From Pleodorina starrii (lineage: Eukaryota > Chlorophyta > Chlorophyceae > Chlamydomonadales > Volvocaceae), in the NCBI GenBank assembly GCA_030267565.1, contig BRXU01000001.1, positions 3,658,001 to 3,722,000 of the forward strand: a stretch of 64,000 nucleotides of DNA. The letters are read 5' to 3'. Shown here one piece after another: positions 1-9,679 of this stretch; position 1 is the stretch's first letter; the number at the start of each line of letters is the position of its first letter. The notes under the pieces were generated by a model, which was not told where the DNA came from, did not search any database, and saw only the letters and a list, made by a program, of their open reading frames with translations. A program made the position numbers and the translations under genes.

Positions 1-398
1 GGTTGGATAACTAAGATCGGGCGGCGGCAGGCTTCCGAAGGATATAGGAGGTGGCAATGGCACCGGTGTGAGTGCCCTGGTAGATTACGCAGCTGTAGAG
101 CATGCGTTCGGTGGACCGAGGACAGTAGGCGCCTGGGGCTAGCTTAGCTGGCACATGGACAATCAGGTGGACGCTGTCCTGTGACGATTACGGCGCAGCG
201 GTTAGCACTTCCCGGTGCAGTGTGCAGACAAGGTGGTACGCCCCTCCTCAACAGAGGAGTGCTTCGGCGGTCTCCCGTATGTGGGCGGGTTAGCGCCCCC
301 GGCCAGTGTCGGCCCGGCAGATATGTAACAGTTACACTCACTCACACTCACTCACACACACTCACACACACAGTCACACTTACTTACTTACTTACTTA
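1..398 (+). mobile_element. SINE-like element, 3' part, with CA/CTTA-rich tail
   Basis: Bases 1-334 match 33624-33957 with only a few substitutions, so this is the 3' part of a second copy of the same element, cut by the window edge. It has no long ORF. Its last 100 bases carry two hairpins: CTCCTC/GAGGAG, then GGGCG/CGCCC with loop GGTTAG at 283-298. They have the same order and spacer (GTGCTT.GGCGGTCT) as the LINE 3' end. The tail here is (ACTC/CA)n followed by (CTTA)n, not (CATA)n. A full-length LINE 5' end follows directly. Confidence 0.6.
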
Positions 399-533
399 CT
401 TACTTAACCTCGCACCAACACCAGACCAAATGTCCATTTGTCCAGTTGACAAAATTCCTGACCTTTCTTCTCAACGTTATTTCTTTTTGTAATTTATTTG
501 CTTGTAATATCCTAGCTCTTCTACGGCTCGAAA
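399..533 (+). promoter_or_regulatory. LINE 5' UTR, probable internal promoter
   Basis: This is a 135-bp AT-richer leader between the preceding microsatellite and the ORF1 ATG. It is conserved almost base for base at 9680-9814, 19085-19219 and 29661-29795, while the rest of the element is strongly GC-rich. LINEs need an internal promoter and this is the only candidate segment. No TATA box or other element is recognised with confidence. Confidence 0.35.
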
Positions 534-2768
534 ATGAGCCGGTATCGGGGCTCGAGGAGAACCGTTGACGCGGTCCACGCGGCTACAGCCGCGACTAGCG
601 CGAACCGCGGCGGTGAGGCTTCCAGCTCAACCGACCGCGGCTATGAAACCATAATTTTTGAAGCAGAATTCCCAGCTGGCAGCAACCAGCGGGACTGTGG
701 CGTTTGGTTCCATTATGGAACCCCGGCCATGGCCCTACACCAACGGATCGCCGCAGCGCAGCCTGGCGACGGAAAACGGGTCGCCATTACGAAGGTACTA
801 ACGTACCGGAGAAGAATGGACCCAGTCGACGCGGGCCCGGTCGCTGTGAAGGTTAAGGTGGCTGCCCCGACCGGCTCCCTGGCCTGCCTCGCGGCCTCAT
901 TGGCGCCCGACGGCACCCTGGACCTGGGCCAAATCCCGTTGGAGCCCGGCAGCCTCGAATCGGTCCCCATCAAAGTGCGCGCTCTGGAAGCCAATAAAGT
1001 GGCCTTCCAGCAATATTGGATCCACGGAATCCCGGACAGCATCCAGGACCCCGAGGGATGTAAAAAGGTGCTCATGGCCGCATACGGCCGGTCGGTGGAC
1101 ACGATCGTGTGGGCCCGACGCTGTGACCACACACATCGCGTGCTGGCTACCCTGAAAGCGTCTGCAGCACCCCTGCCGGACTCGCTGGACGTCCCCGCCC
1201 AGCCCGCACCCAGCCAGCAAGGGGCATACACCCTCAAGGCGGAGCAGCAGTGGTGGCAACGCTTGGACATCACAATTCCGCGCGCGCCACCGCCCAGCAC
1301 ACGCGTATTGGCTGCCGACAGACAGGCGCGCCAGTGGCACGCTGCCCAGGACCTGCACTGGGCGCATCACCTGGTCCGCTTGGAGGCCGAGGCGCGGGCA
1401 CGTGCCCAACCCACCGGTCGGGCCACAGCACCGCAGGCGGAACACCCCGTGGACCCCCGGCCAGCGGCGGCAGCCCGAGCGACAGATACGACCGCGCCAC
1501 AAAGGACGACCCCCGCAGCACCGGCAACCACACAGGTAGCCGGGACCGCCCAACAACTGGGCGCGGATGACGCGGCGACCGCCCTGGCCCGGCGGACCGA
1601 GGAGATCCGGGAACAAAACGACCGGGAAACCCGGGCCCAGCAGGCAGCGCTGAAGGAGCAGCTGGGGCTCGAACGGCGGACAGCAGCCGCCGCGGAGCGC
1701 GCCGCCGCCACGGAACGTGCCGCCGCCGCGGAGCGCGCCGCCGCCGCGGAACGTGCCGCCGCCGCGGAACGTGCCGCCGCCGCGGAGCGCGCCGCCGCCG
1801 CGGAGCGTGCCGCCGCCGCGGAGCGTGCCGCCGCCGCGGAGCGTGCCGCCGCCGCGGAGCGCGCCACCGCCGCGGAGCGCGCCGCCGCTGCGGACGCGAC
1901 CGCTACGGCCGGCACACCCGAAGGCCCTGCCAACACGGCGGCCCTAGCACACGAGGCCGCAGTCCAGGCAGCCACCACGGCAGGCCCAGCCGACGCGCGG
2001 CAACACCAGCAGGAGGAGCAGGCTGCGGCGCCCGCCAATGCGGACTCGGCCGAGGAGCATGCTGCCATCGCAGCGGGACCAGCCGTCGGTCAGCCACAGC
2101 AGCCGCCTCAGCAGCGGCAGCCGCAGCAGCAGCAGTTGACGCCGGCGGCACCCCGGAGAACGCCACGGCAAACCCAGCGTACACCTGGGGCAGGAGGCAG
2201 CTGCCCTACGGGGCTCGCCGCCACTGAGACGCCGACGGCGATGACCCCTGCTGACCCCGGCGCCAGTGCGCAGAAAGAGCGGGGGCGGCAGCGCTCGCCG
2301 TGCGAGACGAGCCCAGAGGAGGCCTCAGCCAGGAAACGACCCAGCCAGGGCCGCTGCATCGCGGACCTGACGGACGCGGAGATCCTGGCCAGAGCTGATG
2401 CCCGCCAGGCAAAAGGTGGCGGCGGATGGACGCGCAAAGCGGGCGAATCGGACGCAGCAGTCGTGCTCCGGCTGCGGGGTCGGAGTGCCAGGGTGAGAGG
2501 CACAGTCGGAGACGCCATGCGCGAAAAGTCCGCCAGCACGCGCCGGAAGCCGGCAGTGGACAGAACCCCCGCCTCGGCCGCCCCCAAGGCGCACACATGC
2601 AGCCTTAGCCCCTCCCAGCGCAGCAGTGCCAGCACCCCCGTGGCCAGCCTGCGTGCATTCAGCCTGGAGCTACGGCTATCCCAGGCCAGCCAAGACGGCG
2701 CCCAGACTAACGCAGACCAACCCCCCCAGGCCCCGGCGGCGGCAACGCCGCTGGCTCCACAGCAATGA
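534..2768 (+). CDS. ORF1: LINE ORF1 protein, copy 1
   Basis: 744-residue protein, the longest undamaged ORF1 in the window. Residues 1-40 are basic and Ser/Ala-rich. About 38-215 form a globular part; inside it, YWIHGIP followed by a helix and a second strand (DTIVWARR) looks RRM-like, fitting the RNA-binding role of LINE ORF1 proteins. Residues about 382-455 are a run of AAAAER hexapeptides encoded by an 18-bp minisatellite, predicted to be helical or coiled coil. A Gln/Ala-rich linker follows, then a basic C-terminal part. The stop overlaps the ORF2 start as ATGA. The start is the first ATG after the conserved leader and is the same in four copies. The RNA-binding role is inferred; no zinc knuckle is visible. 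Confidence 0.75.
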   Translation: MSRYRGSRRTVDAVHAATAATSANRGGEASSSTDRGYETIIFEAEFPAGSNQRDCGVWFHYGTPAMALHQRIAAAQPGDGKRVAITKVLTYRRRMDPVDAGPVAVKVKVAAPTGSLACLAASLAPDGTLDLGQIPLEPGSLESVPIKVRALEANKVAFQQYWIHGIPDSIQDPEGCKKVLMAAYGRSVDTIVWARRCDHTHRVLATLKASAAPLPDSLDVPAQPAPSQQGAYTLKAEQQWWQRLDITIPRAPPPSTRVLAADRQARQWHAAQDLHWAHHLVRLEAEARARAQPTGRATAPQAEHPVDPRPAAAARATDTTAPQRTTPAAPATTQVAGTAQQLGADDAATALARRTEEIREQNDRETRAQQAALKEQLGLERRTAAAAERAAATERAAAAERAAAAERAAAAERAAAAERAAAAERAAAAERAAAAERAAAAERATAAERAAAADATATAGTPEGPANTAALAHEAAVQAATTAGPADARQHQQEEQAAAPANADSAEEHAAIAAGPAVGQPQQPPQQRQPQQQQLTPAAPRRTPRQTQRTPGAGGSCPTGLAATETPTAMTPADPGASAQKERGRQRSPCETSPEEASARKRPSQGRCIADLTDAEILARADARQAKGGGGWTRKAGESDAAVVLRLRGRSARVRGTVGDAMREKSASTRRKPAVDRTPASAAPKAHTCSLSPSQRSSASTPVASLRAFSLELRLSQASQDGAQTNADQPPQAPAAATPLAPQQ
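1681..1899 (+). repeat. 18-bp minisatellite encoding AAAAER in ORF1
   Basis: The unit is close to GCCGCCGCCGCGGAGCGC, about 12 units with C/T and A/G variants. The corresponding array is shorter in copy 3 (about 8 units, 10965-11106) and about as long in copy 7 (23155-23370). Length changes are multiples of 18 bp except for the lesion at the end of the copy 3 array. Confidence 0.8.
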
Positions 2769-5700
2769 GAGCAGCACGGGGTCAGGGAGGTCGGGCCCAA
2801 ATAACCCGGCCACTGCGAGTGGCGTCCCATAACATGGGAGGCTTGCGTGTGTGGGAGGCGCGCGCCGCAGCACGCTTCGAAGCGGCGATGCAGCTTTGGG
2901 CCCAGCTCCAGCTCGACGTGGTGTGTCTGCAGGAGACTCACCACACCGGGGACCCAGACCGGAGCGCACTGGAGGCGGCCCTAACGGCCGCCGCCGACCG
3001 GCTCCACAAGCCGGGCTGGACCATAGCAGCGCACTCGTACTCAAACAGCCAACACACCGCGGGCGTGGCGATCCTCGTCCGTGCAAACCTCCTTCCCCCC
3101 CGCGCCATCGAGGCCCTCCCCGCGCCCGCCGGTGTACCCGCGGGGTGGCTCACGGAGTGCAGATTCCAGTGGGGCGGACATCATGTGCGGGTCTGCAGCG
3201 TTTACTTCCCACAGGCCGGGAGGGATGGCGCCGCGGGCCTGCGGCAACAGCTGTGTCAGGCAGGCCTGGCCCCCGCCGCCGCAGATGCGGCGGCAGATGG
3301 CTCGGTACTGCTGTGGTGCGGCGATTTCAACTTTGTGGAGAACCCGGCCCTGGACTGCCCCAGCCCGGACCTGCGCGCAGCAGACGCGGCCCCATCCATG
3401 CAGCTGCAGGAGGCGGCGGCGGCCGCAGGGATGGTGGACAGCTTTCGCACGCTGCACCCCCAGCGCCGTGAGTTCACGTACCTATACCGGGGACCGCGGC
3501 CTGGGGGCTCCCGCCTGGACCGCATCTACCTGCCTGAGGCGGCCTGCCCATACCTCGCGAAAGCGTACATCAACGTCACCTCGCCGTCTGACCATCGGCT
3601 CGCCATCGCCCACATCGCAGCCCGCCAACCGCCCCCCAACACCAATCTCCCGCGCCGCATCCGCCTCCACTGCCTAGCGCATGCGGACCTGAAACGCAGC
3701 CTGGGCGACTGGCTAGATGAGGAAGTGGGAGCGGCCCCCACCGGCGGTGAGCACCCGCAGCAGGCCGTGCTGGACTGGTGGCCGGCGTTCAAACGCCGGC
3801 TCACAGCCCAGGTGGCCCGGCTCAACCGAGAAGCACAAACGCGCCGCGTCCGGCCAGCCGCCAGCGTGCAACAGCTAGCGGCGGCAGCACAGGAAGCCGC
3901 CAGCGCCCTGGACGCCGACCCCTCCAACGAGGAACGGCTGGCGGCGGCAGTGGAGGCGCAGGTGGCAGTGCAGAAGGGCATGCGGGCCGCGGCCAACGAG
4001 GCGGCCCGGGACGCCCGGCGGAACCGGATCAGTGAAGGCGAGCGCCCCTCCCGGGCCCTCACCGCCCTCATCCGGGAACAGAGCGATGGCGGCAACGGGG
4101 GCGGCCCCGGCCCCTCCATGCTGCGCGACCCCCGCACGGGCCAGCTGGTCAGCGACGCCAGGCGACTGCCGCAGATCATCGCCAACTTCTGGCAGGACGT
4201 CAGCGCCCTGCCATCGGAGGCCGAGCTGCCGGCATCGGTGAAGCAGCAGGCGCAGGCCCAGGTCCTGGAGGCCCTCCGAGACCACCCGCTGCGACTGCCG
4301 GCAGACCCGGAAGACCCAGTCGGGCGGGCCCAAGTGGGCAGCACCGAGGTGGCCGCGGCTCTCAAGGCCACGCCGCGCGGAAAAGCGCCGGGGTGGGATG
4401 GCCTGCCCGCGGAGCTCTACCGGGCCTTCCAGCGACAGTTCGCCCCCCTCCTGGCTGACCTATACACCGCCATCGGCACCACAGGCAACATGCCCGCGCG
4501 GTTCACCGAGGGCATCATCAAGGTGCTCTATAAAAAGGGCGACCCCACACAGCCAGGCAACTACCGCCCCATCACCCTGCTCAACACGGACTACCGCATC
4601 CTCGCCAAAGTCATGGCAAATAGGCTTGGCCCCGCCCTGAATGCCGCGATCTCTGCGGAGCAAACGGCCTTCCTCCCGGGGCGACACATTGGCGCCAGCA
4701 TCTTCACCCTCCGCTACCTTCCCCACCTCCTCCGACGCCAGGGACGCAACGCGCTGGTCGCCTTCCTCGACTTTGCCAAAGCCTACGATACGGTCCACCG
4801 GGACTTTCTAGTGGCAGCGATGGCGGAGCTGGGCGCGTCCGAACAGCTCCGAAAGTGGGTACAGACGCTGCTGGCGGACACGCAGGCCCGGGCGCTGGTG
4901 GGAGGGAGGCAGTCAGAGCCGGTCAGCATGGCGGCGGGCGTCCGACAAGGCTGCCCGCTCTACCTCTTCGTCGCGCAAGCGCTGCTGTCATGGCTACAAC
5001 GCAAGGGACTGGGCATTCGCCTGGGCCCAGCAGATGCCGAGCTAACCACGGCGGTGCAGTTTGCAGACGACGGAGAGGTGTTCCTGGAGGGCGACCACAC
5101 CGTCCAAGCCTTCCTCGACGCCACGGAGACGTTTGCGCAGGCCACCGGACAGCGGCTAAACCGTGACAAAGTGGAGCTCCTGAGAGTTGGCCACCTGCCG
5201 GCACAGCCGCAGCAGCCACCCCAGCAGCCCCCACCTCAGCAGCCGCCAGGCCCGCCGGAAGCCGGCGCCCAGCTCCCACCGCCCGCGCCGCCGCCACCAG
5301 CACCAGGCCCGCCGCAAGCGCCAGCACCAGCCCATGCGCCCGCAGTGCCAAACATCCAGGGCCTGCGCCTGGTGCCTGCCGCGACCGCGCTCGGAGCTGG
5401 CTTCTCAAATAACCCAACAGGCCAGCAATCCAACTGGCACCGCACCGGGGAGGAGATCCGCAAGCGGATGCACCGCGTCACCAGACTTCGGCTGTCGGTG
5501 TTCGGCAGATGCAACCTCATATCGGCATACGCCTTACAGATCAGGACGTACCACTGGGAGCACGGCGGCCGAGGAGGGGGGGAAGAGGCCCGCCAGGTGG
5601 AGAGATGGGCAGCACAGGCAGGCGACCGCAGGGTCAGCCCCATGCAGCCATGTCAGCGCCTCACCGGCCTCCCAGGGCAGCTCATGTGGGGCGCGGCGCG

Positions 5701-7330
5701 AGACGGCGGATGCGGGCTGCTGCCGCTCACCCTGCACACCCGCGCACGGGAGGCGGTGAAGGCGGCCAAGCTCGCCCGGACCGCCAGCCAGCCAGCAGAC
5801 AACGCCCACTCGTCGGTACGAACGTTCGCCCAGCTGCTCCGTGGCTACCACCCGCTGCTGAGCCCCGGATCCGTGCTCACCACGGGTGTGGCGCAGGGAG
5901 GGATGCCCCACCCAGGAACAGACCCCCTGCCCGCAGACGTCACGACACTCCTCGTCGCCCTCAGCTACCTCCCCCCCGTGCAAGATGTTGACACGACGCC
6001 ACTGCCGGCCGCCGGGGACTGGTGCCTTAATATCCCGCTTTGGGGCAACCCCCTTTTGCCGAACGGTGCGCAACCGACCAGCGGGGCAGCGGAAGCGGGG
6101 GATGCAGCGGACGCGCAGGCGGCAGATCCAGACTTCGCGCCTGAGGAGGAGGACAGGGACATGGCTCCCAACCCGCTTCCTAGGCCAGGACTAGAGAGCC
6201 GCCACAGGCGTCTGGCGGCATGCAGGGCGTTGCGCACGGTGGGTGACCTAATGAGGGTGACGCAGGCCGCCGCATCCGCCCCGCGAGCACCTGGCGAGTG
6301 GGAGGCCTGGGTAACAGCCAACCTTGACCCCAGCGACCCGACAGGCTTCAGGCGGACGACGACCATCGACGCCATCAACCGCCTCACGGCGGATATTAGC
6401 CCGGAATGGCGTGCAGCAGCAGCGACGGTGCTGGCGCACCCAGAACGCGCGGCAGGGCTGGATACGGAGGAGACGATACGAGCTCGGTTCGTGGGGCGGG
6501 TGGGCTGGCGGTTTGGGGGGTCACTCAGCACCAAGCTGCGCGACCTCTCCGTCCGCCAAGCCACCCTACTGCAGATGCAGCCGGTAACGGAGCGCCGGGC
6601 CCGCCTGCACGCAGCATACGAGCGGGAAGCCTGGGAGCAGCCCGCAGCGGCGGCAGCGGCAGCAGGAGCCCACCCGCCGGGACATCAGCCAGCCGCCGCC
6701 GAAGTGGCGCCAGCAGCAGGCGTACTGGCAATGCTCCGGCGAATGTGGCCCATCAAATGGGAGCGCGAACACTTTGAGACGCTCTGGCGGTTGGCACAGG
6801 ACGGCGTGCCGCTTCCCGGCAACAGCCACATAAGGGGAGCGGCACCAGAACAATGCAAGTGCGGCGCGTACGGGGGAGCCGGCCCACACGCATGCTCGCC
6901 GCGCGCACACCACTTCTGGGAGTGCCCGGTGGCGCAAACGGTGGTGCAGCAGATCGCCGCCCACGTGCCCGGGCCCATCACCCGGGCGAACGTGTGGCTG
7001 GCGGAGCCACCGCCAGGCGTGCAGCAGTGCGTGTGGGACGTGATCTGCCTGGCGGCGCTCACGGCCATGGAACGGGCGCGCGTGGGGCTGTGGGCAGTCA
7101 GGAACTCGCCCACCGCCCCGGATGCCCCAGACCCAGTCGAGGTGGCCAAGGCGCGCGCAGCGCTAGAGTTTTGGCAGCGTGTGCGAGGGTTTGCAAAGCT
7201 AGACGTGCCAAGGCGGGGATGGGAGGGGGTAGGGCCTGACCACCCCATCCTGGCGGTGGTCAACGGCCACTTTCAGTGTGTGCAGCACGCAGGGATGGGT
7301 ATGGAGGGAGGGGGAGGGGAAGTGGAGTGA
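2765..7330 (+). CDS. ORF2: LINE ORF2: endonuclease-reverse transcriptase, copy 1
   Basis: 1521 residues. The N-terminal EEP (APE-type) endonuclease shows N23 (SHN), E57 (LQET), D187/N189 (GDFN), D252 (SRLDRIY) and D276-H277 (SDH). It nicks target DNA to prime reverse transcription. The RT domain shows GKAPGWDG, NYRPITLLN, LDFAKAYD (D669) and FADD (766-769), the LINE form of the catalytic motif. A Gln/Pro-rich insert (about 820-870) follows. The C-terminus has CKCG (about 1364) and HHFWECPVA (about 1390), similar to the zinc-binding motif after many LINE RTs. Start is the ATG of the ATGA overlap with ORF1. Compared with copies 3 and 7, four residues (APLL) are missing after RQGCPL at 4960, inside a conserved RT motif, so activity is doubtful. 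Confidence 0.9.
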   Translation: MRAARGQGGRAQITRPLRVASHNMGGLRVWEARAAARFEAAMQLWAQLQLDVVCLQETHHTGDPDRSALEAALTAAADRLHKPGWTIAAHSYSNSQHTAGVAILVRANLLPPRAIEALPAPAGVPAGWLTECRFQWGGHHVRVCSVYFPQAGRDGAAGLRQQLCQAGLAPAAADAAADGSVLLWCGDFNFVENPALDCPSPDLRAADAAPSMQLQEAAAAAGMVDSFRTLHPQRREFTYLYRGPRPGGSRLDRIYLPEAACPYLAKAYINVTSPSDHRLAIAHIAARQPPPNTNLPRRIRLHCLAHADLKRSLGDWLDEEVGAAPTGGEHPQQAVLDWWPAFKRRLTAQVARLNREAQTRRVRPAASVQQLAAAAQEAASALDADPSNEERLAAAVEAQVAVQKGMRAAANEAARDARRNRISEGERPSRALTALIREQSDGGNGGGPGPSMLRDPRTGQLVSDARRLPQIIANFWQDVSALPSEAELPASVKQQAQAQVLEALRDHPLRLPADPEDPVGRAQVGSTEVAAALKATPRGKAPGWDGLPAELYRAFQRQFAPLLADLYTAIGTTGNMPARFTEGIIKVLYKKGDPTQPGNYRPITLLNTDYRILAKVMANRLGPALNAAISAEQTAFLPGRHIGASIFTLRYLPHLLRRQGRNALVAFLDFAKAYDTVHRDFLVAAMAELGASEQLRKWVQTLLADTQARALVGGRQSEPVSMAAGVRQGCPLYLFVAQALLSWLQRKGLGIRLGPADAELTTAVQFADDGEVFLEGDHTVQAFLDATETFAQATGQRLNRDKVELLRVGHLPAQPQQPPQQPPPQQPPGPPEAGAQLPPPAPPPPAPGPPQAPAPAHAPAVPNIQGLRLVPAATALGAGFSNNPTGQQSNWHRTGEEIRKRMHRVTRLRLSVFGRCNLISAYALQIRTYHWEHGGRGGGEEARQVERWAAQAGDRRVSPMQPCQRLTGLPGQLMWGAARDGGCGLLPLTLHTRAREAVKAAKLARTASQPADNAHSSVRTFAQLLRGYHPLLSPGSVLTTGVAQGGMPHPGTDPLPADVTTLLVALSYLPPVQDVDTTPLPAAGDWCLNIPLWGNPLLPNGAQPTSGAAEAGDAADAQAADPDFAPEEEDRDMAPNPLPRPGLESRHRRLAACRALRTVGDLMRVTQAAASAPRAPGEWEAWVTANLDPSDPTGFRRTTTIDAINRLTADISPEWRAAAATVLAHPERAAGLDTEETIRARFVGRVGWRFGGSLSTKLRDLSVRQATLLQMQPVTERRARLHAAYEREAWEQPAAAAAAAGAHPPGHQPAAAEVAPAAGVLAMLRRMWPIKWEREHFETLWRLAQDGVPLPGNSHIRGAAPEQCKCGAYGGAGPHACSPRAHHFWECPVAQTVVQQIAAHVPGPITRANVWLAEPPPGVQQCVWDVICLAALTAMERARVGLWAVRNSPTAPDAPDPVEVAKARAALEFWQRVRGFAKLDVPRRGWEGVGPDHPILAVVNGHFQCVQHAGMGMEGGGGEVE

Positions 7331-8140
7331 GGGGATGAAGGGGCTTTAGGGGTGAGGGAGGGAACTTAGGGCGTCGAGGCAGGGAGGCGTGAGAGGAGGG
7401 GAGGAGGAGGGGGGGGTCCTTCGGGTCCGAGAGGACTTAGGGTGCAGAGACCGCCGCAGGCTGCCTTTTGTAGGCAAGGGAGGCTTTAGGGAGCGGGTTT
7501 AGCGAGAGTGAGGAGAGTTGGCGAGGTGCCGCCTAGTGCGAACTATAGCTCCGTCACCTAGCCCGCTGCCGCAAGGCCCGCTCCCGACCTCCTGCCGCGT
7601 CGAGGCCAAGCGGCGCTCTGGAGCTCGGCCTCTAGGGGCCACCCCCCGGCCTCTCCGGGGCCGTCGTAGTAGGAGTAGTAGCAGGGGTAGGGTGCGCGCT
7701 GTCTTGGGTTCTCCTTTGGTGCTGACCGCCCACGAGCCGGACCAAGCTCGGGGCAGGTTCTCAGCGCTTTGTTTTCGCGCCTAGAGGAGCACCGCCAGCC
7801 GGTAGCAGGCCGGCCGGGCGCCCCGGCGCTGCAAGGACTTCAGGGCGGGCAGGACAGCGCGGGCGCCGCGTAGTGTGCCGGCGCGACTGCTGTTTGTGCG
7901 GACGAAGGGCCCAGCTGCCGTATAAGGCAGGCTGTGAGCTCAAGCTTTTGGGGAGCCGCTGCACCGTACACCCGTATATGGGGTATACGACGCAGCCAGC
8001 TCTGCGTCGAGCAGGAGGGGGTAGCGGCCCCTCACGCCCTTCTCCCACCGCAAGGGGGAGAGTGCTTAGGCGGTCTTTCCGTCGGGGCTGGGTTAGCAGC
8101 CCCTGGCCAGCGTCAGGGCCCGGTCAGATACTGTAACGAC
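7331..8140 (+). other. LINE 3' UTR with terminal hairpins (copy 1)
   Basis: 810 bp, non-coding, highly conserved in all copies with a 3' end. G-rich start, GC-rich middle with a hairpin around GGCCTCTAGGGGCC, then two terminal stems. Stem I is TCTCCC/GGGAGA around 8040-8062. Stem II is GGGGCTG/CAGCCCC with loop GGTTAG at 8084-8103. The sequence ends CTGTAACGAC before the microsatellite tail. In target-primed reverse transcription such 3' structures are read by the RT; that role is inferred here. Confidence 0.6.
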
Positions 8141-8420
8141 ACACATACATACATACATACATACATACATACATACATACATACATACATACATACATAC
8201 ATACATACATACATACATACATACATACATACATACATACATACATACATACATACATACATACATACATACATACATACATACATACATACATACATAC
8301 ATACATACATACATACATACATACATACATACATACATACATACATACATACATACATACATACATACATACATACATACATACATACATACATACATAC
8401 ATACATACATACATACATAC
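8141..8420 (+). repeat. (CATA)n array, LINE 1 tail
   Basis: Near-perfect tetranucleotide array of 280 bp directly after the LINE 3' end CTGTAACGAC. LINE copy 2 begins at its end, sharing a C. It takes the place of the poly(A) tail of mammalian L1. Confidence 0.95.
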
Positions 8421-9679
8421 GGTGGCGCAAGCGGTGGTGCAGCAGATCGCCGCCCACGTGCCCGGGCCCATCACCCGGGCAAACGTGTGGCTGGCGGAGC
8501 CACCGCCAGGCGTGCAGCAGTGCGTGTGGGACGTGATCTGCCTGGCGGCACTCACGGCCATGGAACGGGCGCGCGTGGGGCTGTGGGCAGTCAGGAACTC
8601 GCCTACCGCCCCGGATGCCCCAGACCCAGTCGAGGTGGCCAAGGCGCGCACAGCGCTAGATTTTTGGCAGCGTGTGCGGGGGTTTGCGGAGCTAGACGTG
8701 CCAAGGCGGGGATGGGAGGGGGTAGGGCCTGACCATCCCATCCTGGCGGTGGTCAACGGCCACTTTCAGTGTGTGCAGCACGCAGGGATGGGTATGGAGG
8801 GAGAGGGAGGGGTCGTGGAGTGAGGGGATGAAGGGGCTTTAGGGGTGAGGGAGGGAACTTAGGGCGTCGAGGCAGGGAGGCGTGAGAGGAGGGGAGGTGG
8901 GGGGGTTCCTTTGGGTCCGAGAGGACTTAGGGTGCAGAGACCGCCGCAGGCTGCCTTTTGTAGGCAAGGGAGGCTTTAGGGAGCGGGTTTAGCGAGAGTG
9001 AGGAGAGTTGGCGAGGTGCCGCCTAGTGCGAACTATAGCTCCGTCACCTAGCCCGCTGCCGCAAGGCCCGCTCCCGACCTCCTGCCGCGTCGAGGCCAAG
9101 CGGCGCTCTGGAGCTCGGCCTCTAGGGGCCACCCCCCGGCCTCTCCGGGGCCGTCGTAGTAGGAGTAGTAGCAGGGGTAGGGCGCGCGCTGTCTTGGGTT
9201 CTCCTTTGGTGCTGACCGCCCACGAGCCGGACCAAGCTCGGGGCAGGTTCTCAGCGCTTTGTTTTCGCGCCTAGAGGAGCACCGCCAGCCGGTAGCAGGC
9301 CGGCCGGGCGCCCCGGCGCTGCAAGGACTTCAGGGCGGGCAGGACAGCGCGGGCGCCGCGTAGTGCGCCGGCGCGACTGCTGTTTGTGCGGACGAAGGGC
9401 CCAGCTGCCGTATAAGGCAGGCTGTGAGCTCAAGCTTTTGGGGAGCCGCTGCGCCGTACACCCGTATATGGGGTATACGACGCAGCCAGCTCTGCGTCGA
9501 GCAGGAGGGGGTAGCGGCCCCTCACGCCCTTCTCCCACCGCAAGGGGGAGAGTGCTTAGGCGGTCTTTCCGTCGGGGCTGGGTTAGCAGCCCCTGGCCAG
9601 CGTCAGGGCCCGGTCAGATACTGTAACGACACACATACACACATACACACACTTACACACACACACACACACACACACA
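8421..9679 (+). mobile_element. LINE copy 2 (subtype B), 5'-truncated
   Basis: Starts inside the ORF2 C-terminal region (equivalent to base 6930 of copy 1) and runs to the 3' end at 9630, with a CA-rich tail 9631-9679 instead of (CATA)n. Subtype B is diagnosed by GGAGGTGGGGGGGTTCC in the 3' UTR. The 5' breakpoint is identical to that of copy 4 at 17832. Confidence 0.85.
8422..8823 (+). pseudogene. ORF2 C-terminal fragment, copy 2
   Basis: 133 codons corresponding to the last residues of ORF2, ending GEGGVVE and stop. It has no endonuclease or RT and no start of its own; the frame is open upstream through the (CATA)n array. It is a 5'-truncated relic. Confidence 0.85.

Larger units (their letters stand above)
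399..8420 (+). mobile_element. L1-like LINE copy 1 (subtype A), full length
   Basis: Complete structure: 5' UTR 399-533, ORF1 534-2768, ORF2 2765-7330, 3' UTR 7331-8140, (CATA)n tail 8141-8420. The 5' boundary is placed where copies 1, 3, 5 and 8 start to agree (CTTACTTAACCTCGCACC). ORF2 lacks four residues in a conserved part of the reverse transcriptase, so this copy is probably inactive in cis. Subtype A is recognised by GGAGGAGGGG...TCCTTCGGG in the 3' UTR. Confidence 0.85.

Noticed and set aside
1367..2068. Long - strand ORFs opposite LINE ORF1 and ORF2 (also 10178-11278, 22838-23539, and opposite every ORF2)
   Set aside because: Shadow frames of GC-rich coding sequence; composition and homology support only the + strand.
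8093..8536. Long ORFs of Tyr-Ile-His-Thr or Met-Tyr-Val-Cys repeats in the CATA arrays (also at 17157-18143, 21050-22090, 33767-34690)
   Set aside because: They are translations of a tetranucleotide array that has no stop in any frame. No gene evidence.
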